DNA from: Cohnella terricola | Lineage (GTDB): Bacteria; Bacillota; Bacilli; Paenibacillales; Paenibacillaceae | NCBI RefSeq assembly: GCF_007786475.1 | Contig: NZ_VNJJ01000011.1 | Coordinates: 1 to 64,000 of the forward strand | DNA length: 64,000 nucleotides | Direction: 5' to 3' | Shown: positions 25,628-35,924 of the stretch, one piece after another | Numbering within the stretch: position 1 is the first letter of the stretch | Layout of the letters: each line of letters begins with the position of its first letter | The notes under the pieces: generated by a model | What the model was told of the DNA's origin: nothing | Database searches by the model: none | Seen by the model: only the letters and a program-made list of their open reading frames with translations | Made by a program: the position numbers and the translations under genes

Positions 25628-26904
25628 GCCGTCCCGCTTCTTACGATGGAGATCGCGAGCCGGTCTGGGTCGGCGTGCTCTTTAAGCCGTTCGTTAATCT
25701 CGTCCGGCGTCAAGCTTTCGTACAATTCAACGACCTTGAACAGATCGCCGCCTTTGTGCCGGTAACGCGTAAATTCACTGGCGATCGCTTCGGGGCTGTT
25801 CATCATACGCAGGAACGCTCCGATTTTTTTGCGGCGGGTCCGTTCGAAAACCTCAGAGGAAATTCCGTTCTTTGCCGCATCGTACAGCGCTTGGCTGACT
25901 CTGGCCGCCAACTCGTCTGGATCTCTCGTCTCGCCGCCGATCATCGAGAACGAATAACCCGGACCCGTATTGTATTCGTGTCCGAAACCGTCCGAGATCA
26001 GATTGTCGTCATATAACTGCTGGTACAACGGAGAACTCGAGCCGAGAACGGCTTCGAGCGCCAACTTCGTCGTCAGTTCTCGGCGCACGGGGTCTTCGCC
26101 CTCGTACGATTCCTCCTTGAATCCGAACAAACATTTCGGAAGGGATACCGGCAAGCTTAATTCCTTTCTTTTGTCCTTCACCTGCGGCGGCTCCGCCTCA
26201 AACAACCGTTTGATCTCTCCGCCTGGAGCGAATGTTTTCGCCGCTTGATCGCGTTTGACGCGCTCCAACGTAGCCTCGGGGTCGACGCCTCCGACGACGA
26301 ACAAAGTCATGTTCGACGGATGGTAGAACGTGTTATAGCAATCGTACAGCATTTCTTTCGTAATCGAGCGGACAGAATCCGCCGTTCCCGCGATATCGAT
26401 ATGGACGGGATGACGCGAATACATCGCCTCGATCAGGCCGAAATACACGCGCCAATCCGGATTGTCGCGGTACATATCGATCTCCTGGACGATGATGCCC
26501 TTCTCCTTCTCCACATTCTCGTCCGTGAAATACGGATTTTGGACGAAGTGAAGCAACGTGTCCAAATTCGCATCCACTTCGTGCGTCGCCGTGAACAAAT
26601 ATACCGTTCGGTCGAAGCTCGTATAGGCATTAGCTGAAGCGCCTTGGGATGCGAATTGCGAGAAAATGTCTCCTTCGGGCTCTTCGAACATTTTGTGCTC
26701 GAGGAAATGGGCGATTCCGTCCGGCACCTTGATCGTCGTTCCGTCCGGTCTCGTAAAATGATTGTCCACGCTGCCATATCGAGACGTGAACGTGGCATAC
26801 GTTTTCGTAAATCCCGGCTTCGGTAGAATAAACACTTCCAGCCCATTATCCAGCTTCTCGTGCCACAACGTCTCCTGCAACTTCGGATAAGATGTCGTCG
26901 CCAT
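25624..26904 (-). CDS. ymfH: M16-family zinc peptidase (YmfH)
   Basis: A 426-aa insulinase/M16 peptidase homologue. The inverted zinc motif HFLEH (in IAHFLEHKMFEEP, about 67-71) with a downstream Glu pair is intact, so this is the catalytic partner. It lies one base after its companion ymfF, which lacks the motif; such pairs form heterodimers in known M16B systems. Confidence 0.93.
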   Translation of the reverse strand: MATTSYPKLQETLWHEKLDNGLEVFILPKPGFTKTYATFTSRYGSVDNHFTRPDGTTIKVPDGIAHFLEHKMFEEPEGDIFSQFASQGASANAYTSFDRTVYLFTATHEVDANLDTLLHFVQNPYFTDENVEKEKGIIVQEIDMYRDNPDWRVYFGLIEAMYSRHPVHIDIAGTADSVRSITKEMLYDCYNTFYHPSNMTLFVVGGVDPEATLERVKRDQAAKTFAPGGEIKRLFEAEPPQVKDKRKELSLPVSLPKCLFGFKEESYEGEDPVRRELTTKLALEAVLGSSSPLYQQLYDDNLISDGFGHEYNTGPGYSFSMIGGETRDPDELAARVSQALYDAAKNGISSEVFERTRRKKIGAFLRMMNSPEAIASEFTRYRHKGGDLFKVVELYESLTPDEINERLKEHADPDRLAISIVRSGTA

Positions 26905-26905
26905 C

Positions 26906-28189
26906 TTAGCTTTCCTCCTTCCGATCTCGCAAGAAATAGATGGTGTCCAGCTCTACGCCTTGCGCGACCGCGGTAACCATCTCCGGCGTAACGGCCTGAA
27001 TCTCGGCAATAAAGCTGTCTCCCGTACGTTCCGCTCCGGACATTACGTTGCTGAAGTCGAATGCGATCCGCTCGAACGCCGAATCCTGAAGCTCGCGCAA
27101 CTGGCCGCCGATCATCGCTTGCGTCCGGCGGAGATCATCCGCCTCGAATTGTCCGGCTTTCATCGCGTCGAGCTGTTCACGCATAATCTTAACCGCTTTC
27201 TCGTAATTGGCAGTCTCGATACCGGATTGCAAGGTCAATATCCCTTTATGTCCGTCAAGACGGGATGAAGCATAATAAGCAAGGCTTGCCTTTTCACGCA
27301 CGTTCATGAACAGCTTGGAATGCGGGAATCCGCCCAAAAGCCCGTTATAAACGAGCAAAGAGGCGTATTTGTCGCTCCCGTAGGTTTCACCGACGCGAAG
27401 GCCCATATTCAGCTTGCCTTGACCGACGTCCATGCGCTCGACGATCGTCTGCACTTCGGAACGCGCGGGTCTAAGCGACGGCGGCGCATAACGCGATGGT
27501 TCTCCGGTCGGAAGCCGGAACGACTTCTCAACAAGAGCCTGCACTTCTTCCAAAGTCGTATCACCTGATACGTACAAGTCGAAAGAAGCCTCCTGCAGCC
27601 ATTGCCGATAAGCTTGATAGAGCTTGTCGGCGTTCAATTCGGCCAGTTGGTCCTTGCGTCCAAGCGCCAGAAGCCGGAACGGTTCGTCTTTGCACATTTC
27701 TTCGACGCAGCGTTCGGCGGCATAGCGGATTTTATCGTTGATGATCGCTTCGATTCTCTTGGAGATCGTCGTTTTCTCGGCTTCTACGTACTTGGAACGG
27801 AATTTGCCATCTTCCAACGCGGGCGATGTAAGCACTTCGCCCAAGAAGGACAGTGCTTCTCCGAGCAAAGAATCAGAAGACGAGACAAAGCGGTCGTTGA
27901 TCATATCGAGCCGGAACTGAACGATCTGGTGATCGCCCCTCTTATACAGGTCGAAGCCGAAACCGGCTCCATACAGGTCGTCGAGCCGTTCGCGGAACGA
28001 TATCGTTTCGGGGAAGCTTTGGGTACCGCGCCTTAGCACGAACGGGGCCAAGGCAACCGAGGTCACCTTCTCTTCTGTTAACGGCACGCCCGCGAATAAC
28101 GACAAGGCGAACGTTTTGAAGCGTTTCGTCGGAAGCACGTGCAGGCGCATTCGCCCCAATGTTCCTCTCTGGAACTGTTCGGACATCAT
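26906..28189 (-). CDS. ymfF: M16-family peptidase homologue, no zinc motif (YmfF)
   Basis: A 427-aa M16-fold protein. In place of the usual HxxEH there is no His/Glu motif in the N-terminal domain (ALAPFVLRRGTQSFPETISF), so it is probably a non-catalytic partner of YmfH. The C-terminal M16 domain (QGKLNMGLRVGETYGSDKYA, FPHSKLFMNVREKASLAYYA) is well conserved. Full length. First gene of the ymfF-ymfH-ymfI set. Confidence 0.92.
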   Translation of the reverse strand: MMSEQFQRGTLGRMRLHVLPTKRFKTFALSLFAGVPLTEEKVTSVALAPFVLRRGTQSFPETISFRERLDDLYGAGFGFDLYKRGDHQIVQFRLDMINDRFVSSSDSLLGEALSFLGEVLTSPALEDGKFRSKYVEAEKTTISKRIEAIINDKIRYAAERCVEEMCKDEPFRLLALGRKDQLAELNADKLYQAYRQWLQEASFDLYVSGDTTLEEVQALVEKSFRLPTGEPSRYAPPSLRPARSEVQTIVERMDVGQGKLNMGLRVGETYGSDKYASLLVYNGLLGGFPHSKLFMNVREKASLAYYASSRLDGHKGILTLQSGIETANYEKAVKIMREQLDAMKAGQFEADDLRRTQAMIGGQLRELQDSAFERIAFDFSNVMSGAERTGDSFIAEIQAVTPEMVTAVAQGVELDTIYFLRDRKEES

Positions 28190-28309
28190 CTCATGCTCCT
28201 TTAAGTAGAGTCACATCGCAAAAGTTATTTCTTGGCATTTCAGCCCCATTCTAACCGATTGGACGAACCGGAAGCAAATGCGGGTAGGCTGCGAAACGTC
28301 CCAAAATAC

Positions 28310-28354
28310 AGGCAACCAACCGCGCCCCGTCGAAAGGACGTCGGTTGGTTGCCT
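28310..28354 (-). terminator. Terminator after sleB
   Basis: On the minus strand AGGCAACCAACC and GGTTGGTTGCCT form a perfect 12-bp stem with a loop of about 21 bases, followed by GTATTTTGG. It lies just past the sleB stop. Confidence 0.8.
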
Positions 28355-28360
28355 CCACAG

Positions 28361-29140
28361 TTACCTACAAAAAATATGTTTACCGATCGTTTTATATTGA
28401 GGACGGGTCCAAATCCACTTCGACGTCGCCGTTTCCGGATTGAAATAATATAGACAGCCGTCGCTCGGATCCCATCCGCTCATGGCGTCTTTGACCGCTT
28501 TGAGCGCACTATCGTTCGGGGTCAGCCAGATTTGTCCGTCCGCTACGGCCGTGAAGGCTCCCGGCTGGAAGATGACTCCCGTCGGCGTGTTCGGAAATTC
28601 CGGCGACTTCACGCGATTCAGGATGACGGCCGCTACAGCTACCTGACCTTCGTACGGTTCCCCGCGGGATTCTCCGTACACCGCATTAGCCATCATCTTC
28701 ATGTCCTTATCGGTGAAACCGAGGTTATTCGATGCGGGGAGATTATTGCTTTCATTCGTGGGCTTGCCCCCGGCTCCCGCATTGCCGCCTCCGGACGTCT
28801 GCGGCAATTCCTCCGCTGTCGGCTTCCAGCTTTTCGTCGCCTGCCACAGCTTCAGCTTTGTTTTCGCCCCGACGATGCCGTCCGACTTCATGCCGAACTT
28901 CCACTGAAACCAGGTGACCGCGTTTTTCGTTTTCGCGCCGAAGTCGCCGTCTACTTTGCCGTCGTAATAGCCGAGCGCCTTAAGCCGGCCTTGCAATTCG
29001 TAGATATCTTTGCCCGACGAGCCTTCTTTAAGGATAGCGTTGCTGAACGTTTCCCGGGTTTGATTGTGATGCTGCAACGTATATAACCCAAGCAAGCCGA
29101 AAACGACGCATACGGTTAAAATCACGAGACGGTAACTCAC
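28361..29140 (-). CDS. sleB: SleB, spore cortex-lytic enzyme
   Basis: A 259-aa germination enzyme, a lytic transglycosylase acting on cortex peptidoglycan. An N-terminal signal/anchor (YRLVILTVCVVFGLLGLYTL) leads into a peptidoglycan-binding domain (LQGRLKALGYYDGKVDGDFG, about 45-110), a Gly/Asn-rich linker, and the catalytic SleB domain (MANAVYGESRGEPYEGQVAV; catalytic Glu in GESRGE). The GTG at 29140 is preferred because AAAGG lies 10 bases upstream and it places the signal peptide at the N-terminus. The usual partner gene ypeB is not adjacent. Confidence 0.92.
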   Translation of the reverse strand: MSYRLVILTVCVVFGLLGLYTLQHHNQTRETFSNAILKEGSSGKDIYELQGRLKALGYYDGKVDGDFGAKTKNAVTWFQWKFGMKSDGIVGAKTKLKLWQATKSWKPTAEELPQTSGGGNAGAGGKPTNESNNLPASNNLGFTDKDMKMMANAVYGESRGEPYEGQVAVAAVILNRVKSPEFPNTPTGVIFQPGAFTAVADGQIWLTPNDSALKAVKDAMSGWDPSDGCLYYFNPETATSKWIWTRPQYKTIGKHIFCR

Positions 29141-29242
29141 GTAAGTCACGCCTTTCTTGGTCCATGTTAGTCTTCGACCGTTAGTATGAGAAAGGCGGGA
29201 GGCTCTTATACCCAAATCATCTGTTTGTTGGCCTTAAATACA

Positions 29243-29275
29243 AAACTCGCCGTCCTGATTAGGACGGCGAGTTTC
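29243..29275 (-). terminator. Terminator after ftsK/spoIIIE
   Basis: On the minus strand AAACTCGCCGTCCT and AGGACGGCGAGTTT form a perfect 14-bp stem with a 4-base loop, followed by TGTATTT. Confidence 0.9.
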
Positions 29276-29276
29276 G

Positions 29277-31976
29277 TTATGATGGAATCCGCTGCTGGTA
29301 CTGTTCCATTGTCATCAATACCTCGCGAGGTTTGCTGCCCTCGTAAGGCCCGACGACACCTTTGGCCTCCATGGAGTCGATCAGCCTCGCAGCGCGCGTG
29401 TAACCGATGCGCATACGCCTCTGAAGCAGAGATACGGAAGCTTGCTTCGCATCAAGTACGATCTGGACCGCCTGATCGAACAGCTCGTCCAGCATTTCTT
29501 CCGAGGCCTCGCTGGCGCTATCGTCTACTTCGGGCACTAGCTCCTCGTTGTATTCCGCTTCCGCTTGGCCGCGGCAATAACCCACGACGGCCTCCACTTC
29601 CCCGTCGGACAAGAACGCCCCTTGAACCCGGATCGGCTTGGATGCGCCCATCGGCAGGAATAGCATGTCCCCTCTGCCGAGCAGCTTCTCCGCGCCGACC
29701 ATATCCAGAATCGTACGGGAGTCGACTTGCGACGATACGCCGAACGCGATCCGGCTCGGAATGTTCGCTTTGATGACACCTGTAATGACGTCGACCGAAG
29801 GCCGCTGCGTCGCGATGATCAGATGGATGCCCGATGCCCGCGCCATTTGCGCGAGACGGCAGATCGCATCCTCCACATCGTTCGCCGCGACCATCATCAG
29901 ATCGGCAAGCTCGTCTACGATCACGACGATATAAGGCAGAACGGCATCTGGATTGTTGCCGCTCATCATCAAGGCGTTGTACCCTTCGATATTTCTCGTT
30001 CCCGACTTCGAGAATTTCTCGTATCTTTTCTCCATCTCCACGACGATCTTTTTCAGCGCGAGTGAAGCGCGCTTCGGATCTGTAACGACGGGCGCCAGCA
30101 AATGCGGAATCCCATTGTAAACGTTCAGTTCCACCATCTTCGGGTCGATCATGAGAAATTTGACTTCCTCGGGCTTCGCTTTGTAAAGCAGACTCGTTAT
30201 GATTCCGTTGATGCAGACGGATTTCCCCGAACCCGTCGCCCCTGCGACGAGTAAGTGCGGCATTCTAGCCAAGTTGCCCACGATCGGCTGCCCGGAAATA
30301 TCTCGTCCGAACGCGATCGTCAGCTTGGCCTGCGAATCCTGAAACGGTTGCGTCTCCAACACTTCCCGCAGCGTCACGACGCTGACCTCGTTGTTCGGAA
30401 CCTCGATGCCGATCGCGGATTTGCCCGGTATCGGGGCTTCCATACGAATGTCTTTGGCGGCGAGCGCCAGAGCGATATCGTCGGTCAGACTGACGATACG
30501 GCTTACTTTCACGCCTACGTCCGGTTGCAGTTCGTAGCGGGTAACGGCTGGCCCTCTCGCTACGTCCAGCACTTTAGCTCGTACGCCGAAGCTTTCGAGG
30601 GTTGCTTCCAGCTTCCTAGCGGTATTCATATAATCTGCCGGGTTGCCGGATTTATTGTTTCCGCTCGGTTTGTCTAACAAGTTCACAGCAGGCAGTTTAT
30701 AAGGCTTCTGAACTTTGCGGACCGGTTTCGGCGCGGCAGTCGCTTCCGGTAGCGCAACCTGTTCACCATCCGTTGGCAGCTCCATATCCTCTTCCGGATC
30801 GGCATCGCGTTTATCGGAGAGCGGTAATTCCGCTCCGGGTATCGCCATCATTCGTTCTTGTCCGTCCCATTCGCCTTCAGCATCGGAGTCGGGATCGCCG
30901 GCGGAATCGATATCCGTTTCGCGATCGGAATCTTCGTACGTCTGAGCAGAGAAGTCCGTAAATCGAGGTATGTACTCATCCGGACCCTCCGGATCGTTAT
31001 CATCGTCTTGTCCGACGTTCGGAGGAAGTTCCGCTTCCATCGTCTGTTCCCGGTATTCGGCCGGTTCTTCGCGCGATTTCCTGTCAGGCGACGCCTTGCC
31101 CGAATAATCGCCCGCTTCATCTTCTTCCCATTGCTCGTCTTGCGCGGAAGGGAATTCCCGATCCTGTTGACCATGGAATAATTGGAAAAATAGCGGCGTC
31201 TTGCGCCGGGCCGGAATAAACGAAGGATCGTCCATTCCGTCATCCTCCGGCAAGGTCGCATCCGCAAGAACTTCCGGCTGCTTCGTCTTACCCTTCTTGC
31301 CCGAGCCGTTCACGGGAACGATCTTCACCGACAGGAGTTTGCGTCCCGAAGAAAACCGTGCCGCAAGCAGGGGCATCATTCTTAGCAGGAACAACCGAAT
31401 TGATCTTCCGATTTCCACATACGAACGATTCGTAACCAGCATAATCGCGATCGCGATCTCGATAATCAGCACGAACTTGGCGCCGTAATAACCGAAAAGC
31501 CAGTAAAGAACAGAATATTGCAACGCTCCGACGATCCCGCCGCCGACATCGGCGTTAAACACTTTAATGTTGGTCGCGCTCGGAGCTTGCCATAGCATTT
31601 CTTTTAATTGAGCCATCGTCTGATTCACTATGCTCGCGGGCGTTACCGAATCCATAACGCCAAGACTGTTATCGATCGCGGCCATTGCGCTCCACAGCGT
31701 TGCAACAAGCGCGACGAGCACGTAACCCGAACGCCTCGAAGTCCAGCCGCGCGGCCAACTGCGTTTCATCATGACGTACAGGCCGACCCAGATGCCGGCT
31801 AACGCCAGGAAATAATAATGTTTGCCTAATAGAAATCCGAATAGCTTGGATAGCGAGCGGCCGACGGCGGCCTCTCCGGAGATGGCAATGACGGAGATCG
31901 TGATAAGTAAAATGCCGTATATTTCGTATTTCAGGCCCGTTGCGAACGGAGCCCGCTTCTTCTTGCGCTTGGCCAA
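29277..31976 (-). CDS. spoIIIE: SpoIIIE/FtsK DNA translocase
   Basis: An 899-aa hexameric DNA pump. Four or so transmembrane helices lie within about 15-170. A long acidic linker (about 215-400, rich in Asp/Glu) follows, then the motor with Walker A GATGSGKS (about 578-585) and Walker [16 protein letters not shown], and a C-terminal winged-helix gamma domain ([20 protein letters not shown]) that reads SRS/KOPS-type sequences. It moves the chromosome into the forespore. The TTG at 31976 is chosen because GGGAGGTGG lies just before it. Its site next to ylzJ/tepA is that of spoIIIE. Confidence 0.95.
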   Translation of the reverse strand: MAKRKKKRAPFATGLKYEIYGILLITISVIAISGEAAVGRSLSKLFGFLLGKHYYFLALAGIWVGLYVMMKRSWPRGWTSRRSGYVLVALVATLWSAMAAIDNSLGVMDSVTPASIVNQTMAQLKEMLWQAPSATNIKVFNADVGGGIVGALQYSVLYWLFGYYGAKFVLIIEIAIAIMLVTNRSYVEIGRSIRLFLLRMMPLLAARFSSGRKLLSVKIVPVNGSGKKGKTKQPEVLADATLPEDDGMDDPSFIPARRKTPLFFQLFHGQQDREFPSAQDEQWEEDEAGDYSGKASPDRKSREEPAEYREQTMEAELPPNVGQDDDNDPEGPDEYIPRFTDFSAQTYEDSDRETDIDSAGDPDSDAEGEWDGQERMMAIPGAELPLSDKRDADPEEDMELPTDGEQVALPEATAAPKPVRKVQKPYKLPAVNLLDKPSGNNKSGNPADYMNTARKLEATLESFGVRAKVLDVARGPAVTRYELQPDVGVKVSRIVSLTDDIALALAAKDIRMEAPIPGKSAIGIEVPNNEVSVVTLREVLETQPFQDSQAKLTIAFGRDISGQPIVGNLARMPHLLVAGATGSGKSVCINGIITSLLYKAKPEEVKFLMIDPKMVELNVYNGIPHLLAPVVTDPKRASLALKKIVVEMEKRYEKFSKSGTRNIEGYNALMMSGNNPDAVLPYIVVIVDELADLMMVAANDVEDAICRLAQMARASGIHLIIATQRPSVDVITGVIKANIPSRIAFGVSSQVDSRTILDMVGAEKLLGRGDMLFLPMGASKPIRVQGAFLSDGEVEAVVGYCRGQAEAEYNEELVPEVDDSASEASEEMLDELFDQAVQIVLDAKQASVSLLQRRMRIGYTRAARLIDSMEAKGVVGPYEGSKPREVLMTMEQYQQRIPS

Positions 31977-32040
31977 ATTTGCCACCTCCCGGTTCAACAT
32001 TATATCACAGTTGACGGGAGGTTGGCATGGCTATCGCGGC

Positions 32041-32301
32041 TCAAGTCCCGAGTCCCGAAGATATCACCGTTGCGATATGTTCCGGGGAGGGGTGGTAACT
32101 AATCATTTGGCCGGGCGCGTATTCCGGCATTAAATAGCGGTCGAGCGGAGCCGAGATCAGTCTGACGATCCGCCCGATGCCGGGCGCGACAGGTGCAAGC
32201 TGCATGGTCATTCCATTTATCGTCGCCAGAATGGCAGGTTCGGGTTCGTTCTGAATTCCGTCGAGCACGAGTTCGAGCGGCATGGCGGTATAGAGCGTCA
32301 T
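32041..32301 (-). CDS. ylzJ: YlzJ-like protein
   Basis: An 86-aa protein of the YlzJ-like family (starts [16 protein letters not shown]; conserved ending with [18 protein letters not shown]). Unknown function, conserved beside tepA and spoIIIE in Bacilli. It overlaps the tepA-like stop by four bases, so the two are coupled. Confidence 0.9.
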   Translation of the reverse strand: MTLYTAMPLELVLDGIQNEPEPAILATINGMTMQLAPVAPGIGRIVRLISAPLDRYLMPEYAPGQMISYHPSPEHIATVISSGLGT

Positions 32302-33035
32302 GCGCCATCCGCTCCTTCCTGAGCCCCGGATTTACGTGTATTGATTCTCCGGTTCAATTCCCGCAACGCGTCGCCGACGCCGCCGACCGCATCGATCAAG
32401 CCGTGTTTGACCGCGTCGGAGCCTATGACCGTCGTACCGATGTCCCGGGTCAACTCCCCGGTTTTGAACATCAGCGTCTTAAACGTTTCCGCCGAAACTT
32501 TGGAATGCCTGGTCACAAATCGGGTCACTCTCTCCTGCATTTTTTCCAAGTAATCGAAAGTCTGCGGCACGCCGATCACGAGCCCGTTCATTCGAATCGG
32601 ATGAATCGTCATCGTCGCCGTCTCGGCAATGAGCGAATAATTCGCCGATACCGCAATCGGAACGCCGATTGAATGGCCTCCTCCCAGGACAAGGGTGACG
32701 GTCGGTTTCGTCAGCGAGGCGATCATCTCCGCGATCGCGAGGCCTGCCTCGACGTCTCCTCCGACCGTGTTGAGCACGATAAGCAGCCCTTCCACCTTGG
32801 CGTTCTGTTCCGCGGCGACGAGTAGAGGGATGACATGCTCGTATTTCGTCGTTTTGTTCTGAGGCGGCAGTACCAGGTGGCCTTCGATCTGTCCGATGAT
32901 CGTCAGGCAGAATATATTACTTTCCGGAGCTGGTACCGATGCTTGCCCAAGCTGGACGATCGATTCCGCTTTGTTCCCTTCTTCCGACGGTGCGGGTTGT
33001 TCCGACGTCTCTTCCGGTTTTTCTTTATCGCTCAT
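32298..33035 (-). CDS. tepA: ClpP-like serine protease (TepA/YmfB)
   Basis: A 245-aa ClpP-fold protein known as translocation-enhancing protein TepA in B. subtilis. Residues 1-50 are a low-complexity acidic leader. The ClpP domain follows with [17 protein letters not shown], the nucleophile region [14 protein letters not shown] and the His in [11 protein letters not shown]. The nucleophile motif differs from true ClpP. ATG 33035 is chosen from AGGAGG just upstream; the longer frame lacks a ribosome binding site. Sporulation-linked operon with ylzJ. Confidence 0.9.
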   Translation of the reverse strand: MSDKEKPEETSEQPAPSEEGNKAESIVQLGQASVPAPESNIFCLTIIGQIEGHLVLPPQNKTTKYEHVIPLLVAAEQNAKVEGLLIVLNTVGGDVEAGLAIAEMIASLTKPTVTLVLGGGHSIGVPIAVSANYSLIAETATMTIHPIRMNGLVIGVPQTFDYLEKMQERVTRFVTRHSKVSAETFKTLMFKTGELTRDIGTTVIGSDAVKHGLIDAVGGVGDALRELNRRINTRKSGAQEGADGA

Positions 33036-33089
33036 AATCAGACCTCCTGCTATGTTGACGGTGTGACATAGTATGGGCCTTTTGCATAA

Positions 33090-33132
33090 AAAAAACCGCA
33101 TTCCGACCGCACAGCGGTGGAAAACGGTTTTA
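33090..33132 (-). terminator. Terminator after the RNase J gene
   Basis: On the minus strand AAAACCG and CGGTTTT flank an inner CCGC/GCGG stem, ending in eight T. It separates the RNase J gene from tepA. Confidence 0.88.
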
Positions 33133-33158
33133 GATGAGTGTGGGTTTGTTTTTCTATA

Positions 33159-34838
33159 CTATACTTCCATGATGATCGGCAAGATCATCGGTCTTCTTCT
33201 CGTTTGTTCGTAGAGGAATCTGCCAAGCGCGTCCTTCACGTTCGTCTTGAGCGATGCCCATTCGTTTACGTTGTCGTTCATCAGCTTATGCAGCGTGTTC
33301 GTTACGATCCGGTTAGCTTCTTCAAGAAGGCCTTCCGACTCCCGAACGTACACGAAACCTCTGGAGATGATATCCGGTCCGGACATGATCGTTCCATCTT
33401 GCTTGCTCAACGTCACGACAACGACGAGAATGCCGTCTTGGGAAAGCAGCTTGCGGTCGCGAAGCACGATGTTGCCGACGTCTCCGACGCCGAGGCCGTC
33501 GATCAGAACGTTCCCGGAGGAAACTTTGCCCCCCTTGCGGGCAACCCCGTTCTGAATCTCTACCGTGTCCCCGTTGTCGAGCAGGAAAATATTTTCCTTC
33601 GGAATGCCGACTTGTTCGCCAAGCAATCCATGGTGACGAAGCATCCGGTATTCTCCGTGAATCGGGATAAAATACTCCGGACGCATCAGGTTAAGCATCA
33701 GCTTAAGCTCTTCCTGGCTGCCGTGACCGGATACGTGAACGCCGGACACCGAGCCTGGGCCGTAGATAACGCTTGCACCTAGACGCATTAATTCGTCTAC
33801 TGTTCGTCCGACATACCGCTCATTGCCTGGAATCGGAGTCGCGGCGATAATGACGGTATCGCCTGGCAGAATGTCCACCTTGCGATGCGTGGAGCGAGCC
33901 ATCCGGGTAAGCGCCGACATCGGCTCTCCCTGACTGCCGGTTGACAAGATGACAACGCGATCAGCTGGAAGCTTGTTCACTTCCTCCGGTTCGATCAGCA
34001 TGCCTTCCGGAATGTTCAGATATCCGAGCTCCGAGGCAATGCTTACGACGTTAACCATGCTTCTGCCGATTACCGTCATTTTGCGGCGCGTCTCCGCGGC
34101 CGCGTTAATAACTTGCTGAATGCGGTGCACGTTCGAGGCGAAAGTCGCTACAACGACGCGTTGCTTCGCGCTGCGGAACAAGGATTCGAACTCCTTGCCG
34201 ATATTGCTCTCGGACGGCGTGTAACCCGGACGTTCCGCGTTCGTACTGTCGGACAGCAGAGCAAGTACCCCGCGGCTGCCGATCTCGGCCATTTTCTGCA
34301 AATCTGCATACTGGTCGTTCACCGGCGTATGGTCGAACTTGAAATCCCCCGTATGCACGACGTTGCCTTCCGGCGTTTCCAGGCATACGCCCACGGAATC
34401 CGGAATACTGTGGTTCGTACGGAAAAAGCTCGCTTTGATCGTTCCGAAAGTCAGTTCCGAATCTTCATTGATCAAATGGCGTTTCGTATCCCCTAGCAAT
34501 CCCGCTTCCTTCAGCTTGTTTTCCACCAATCCTAACGTAAGCTTCGTTCCGTAGATCGGTATGTTCAATTGCTTGAGCACGTAAGGAAGACCGCCAATGT
34601 GGTCCTCATGTCCGTGCGTAAGCAGAATGGCGCGCACTTTGTCGCGATTCTCCAACAAGTAGGCAATGTCCGGGATAACGACGTCGATGCCGAGCATCTC
34701 TTCTTCCGGGAATTTCAATCCAGAGTCAACGACTACGATGTCGTTGCCATACTGGATGCAATACATGTTTTTTCCGATTTCGCCAACGCCACCGAGCGCG
34801 AAAATCAGTAATTTGTCTTGGTTGTTCTTCTTTGACAC
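33159..34838 (-). CDS. rnjB: Ribonuclease J
   Basis: A 559-aa beta-CASP metallo-beta-lactamase nuclease with endo- and 5'-3' exonuclease activity in the family. The motif THGHEDHIGG has intact zinc ligands (His75, His77, Asp79, His80). The beta-CASP core includes LLSDSTNAERPGYTPSE and HVSGHGSQEELKLML. The C-terminal domain is present. Location between dapA and tepA is that of B. subtilis rnjB (RNase J2), whose motif is degenerate as I recall; here it looks fully catalytic. The symbol rests on position only. Confidence 0.92.
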   Translation of the reverse strand: MSKKNNQDKLLIFALGGVGEIGKNMYCIQYGNDIVVVDSGLKFPEEEMLGIDVVIPDIAYLLENRDKVRAILLTHGHEDHIGGLPYVLKQLNIPIYGTKLTLGLVENKLKEAGLLGDTKRHLINEDSELTFGTIKASFFRTNHSIPDSVGVCLETPEGNVVHTGDFKFDHTPVNDQYADLQKMAEIGSRGVLALLSDSTNAERPGYTPSESNIGKEFESLFRSAKQRVVVATFASNVHRIQQVINAAAETRRKMTVIGRSMVNVVSIASELGYLNIPEGMLIEPEEVNKLPADRVVILSTGSQGEPMSALTRMARSTHRKVDILPGDTVIIAATPIPGNERYVGRTVDELMRLGASVIYGPGSVSGVHVSGHGSQEELKLMLNLMRPEYFIPIHGEYRMLRHHGLLGEQVGIPKENIFLLDNGDTVEIQNGVARKGGKVSSGNVLIDGLGVGDVGNIVLRDRKLLSQDGILVVVVTLSKQDGTIMSGPDIISRGFVYVRESEGLLEEANRIVTNTLHKLMNDNVNEWASLKTNVKDALGRFLYEQTRRRPMILPIIMEV

Positions 34839-34979
34839 TATCTAGTACCTCCTAGATCCAATCGACGCACCCGATCGATATGAAATTTTCAATTTGCCAT
34901 AATTTATTTGCCGCACCCAATCACTCTCAATCATTATACATGAAGCAATTCGGGAAAAACAAGATCGGTTATATGTATG

Positions 34980-35008
34980 AAAAACCGATGCCCTGAGGGC
35001 ACCGGTTC
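34980..35008 (-). terminator. Terminator after dapA
   Basis: On the minus strand AACCGGTGCCCT and AGGGCATCGGTT pair and are followed by TTTC. It ends the dpaA-dpaB-dapG-dapA operon. Confidence 0.85.
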
Positions 35009-35042
35009 GATCCGGACGAGCCGGAGCCACCTAATAGCCTCG

Positions 35043-35924
35043 TCAATACGCTTTTAGTAGGTTTTGTATAAATGCAGCTTCCCCTTCGCTGGCGGGCACG
35101 AGAGGGAGACGGACTTCGCCTACCGGGATCCCGCGCAGTGTCAGCGCATACTTCACGGCAACCGGATTCGGCACCGGATGCGGACAGCTGAACAATCCTT
35201 TAAATACAGGGAACAGCTTGGCATTGATTGCTGTTGCGTCTTGCACTCTACCTTCGAGGTAAGCGAAGATCAAATCTTTCATCTGCGCTCCTACGATATG
35301 GCTGGCAACGCTGATCACGCCATATCCGCCAACGGACAACGTCGGCAGCGTAACCCCATCATCCCCAGTGTAGAGGACGAATCCTTCCGGAGCGCCTGCG
35401 ACAATCTCCGTCATTTGTTCCAATGACGCGCACTCCTTCGTGGCGACAATATTCGGAATTTGCGCCAAGCGAAGTGTCGTTTCCACGGACATGCTGACGA
35501 CGGTCCGGGAAGGAACGTTATACAAAATAACCGGTAGCGTAGTCGCTTCGGCTATCGTGCGGAAATGCTGATAAATCCCCTCTTGAGAAGGCTTATTGTA
35601 ATAAGGAGCGACGAGCAAGATGCCATCTACGCCCGCTTGTTCGGCTTTTCGGGTCAGATGAACGGAGTGAGCCGTCTCGTTGCTTCCTGCTCCAGCAATG
35701 ATTTTACAACGGCCGGCCGCGTGTTTGACCGCGAATTTGAACAATTCTACCTTCTCGTCGTCCGTCAACGTCGGAGATTCGCCGGTCGTTCCAGAGACGA
35801 CAAGGCTGTCGGATTTTTGCTCATCGATCAAATAATCGATTAATTTCGCTGTCCGATCCCAGTCGATATTTAATTGTTCGTCGAACGGTGTCACCATTGC
35901 TGTAATTAAACGACCGAAACTCAT
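35043..35924 (-). CDS. dapA: DapA, 4-hydroxy-tetrahydrodipicolinate synthase
   Basis: A 293-aa TIM-barrel aldolase condensing pyruvate with aspartate semialdehyde. Visible are GTTGESPTL, the catalytic Tyr in LYNVPSRT and the Schiff-base Lys in VATKECASLEQ (about 161). Its product feeds both lysine/peptidoglycan and dipicolinate synthesis, which explains its place behind dpaAB. The start overlaps the dapG stop by four bases. Confidence 0.97.
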   Translation of the reverse strand: MSFGRLITAMVTPFDEQLNIDWDRTAKLIDYLIDEQKSDSLVVSGTTGESPTLTDDEKVELFKFAVKHAAGRCKIIAGAGSNETAHSVHLTRKAEQAGVDGILLVAPYYNKPSQEGIYQHFRTIAEATTLPVILYNVPSRTVVSMSVETTLRLAQIPNIVATKECASLEQMTEIVAGAPEGFVLYTGDDGVTLPTLSVGGYGVISVASHIVGAQMKDLIFAYLEGRVQDATAINAKLFPVFKGLFSCPHPVPNPVAVKYALTLRGIPVGEVRLPLVPASEGEAAFIQNLLKAY

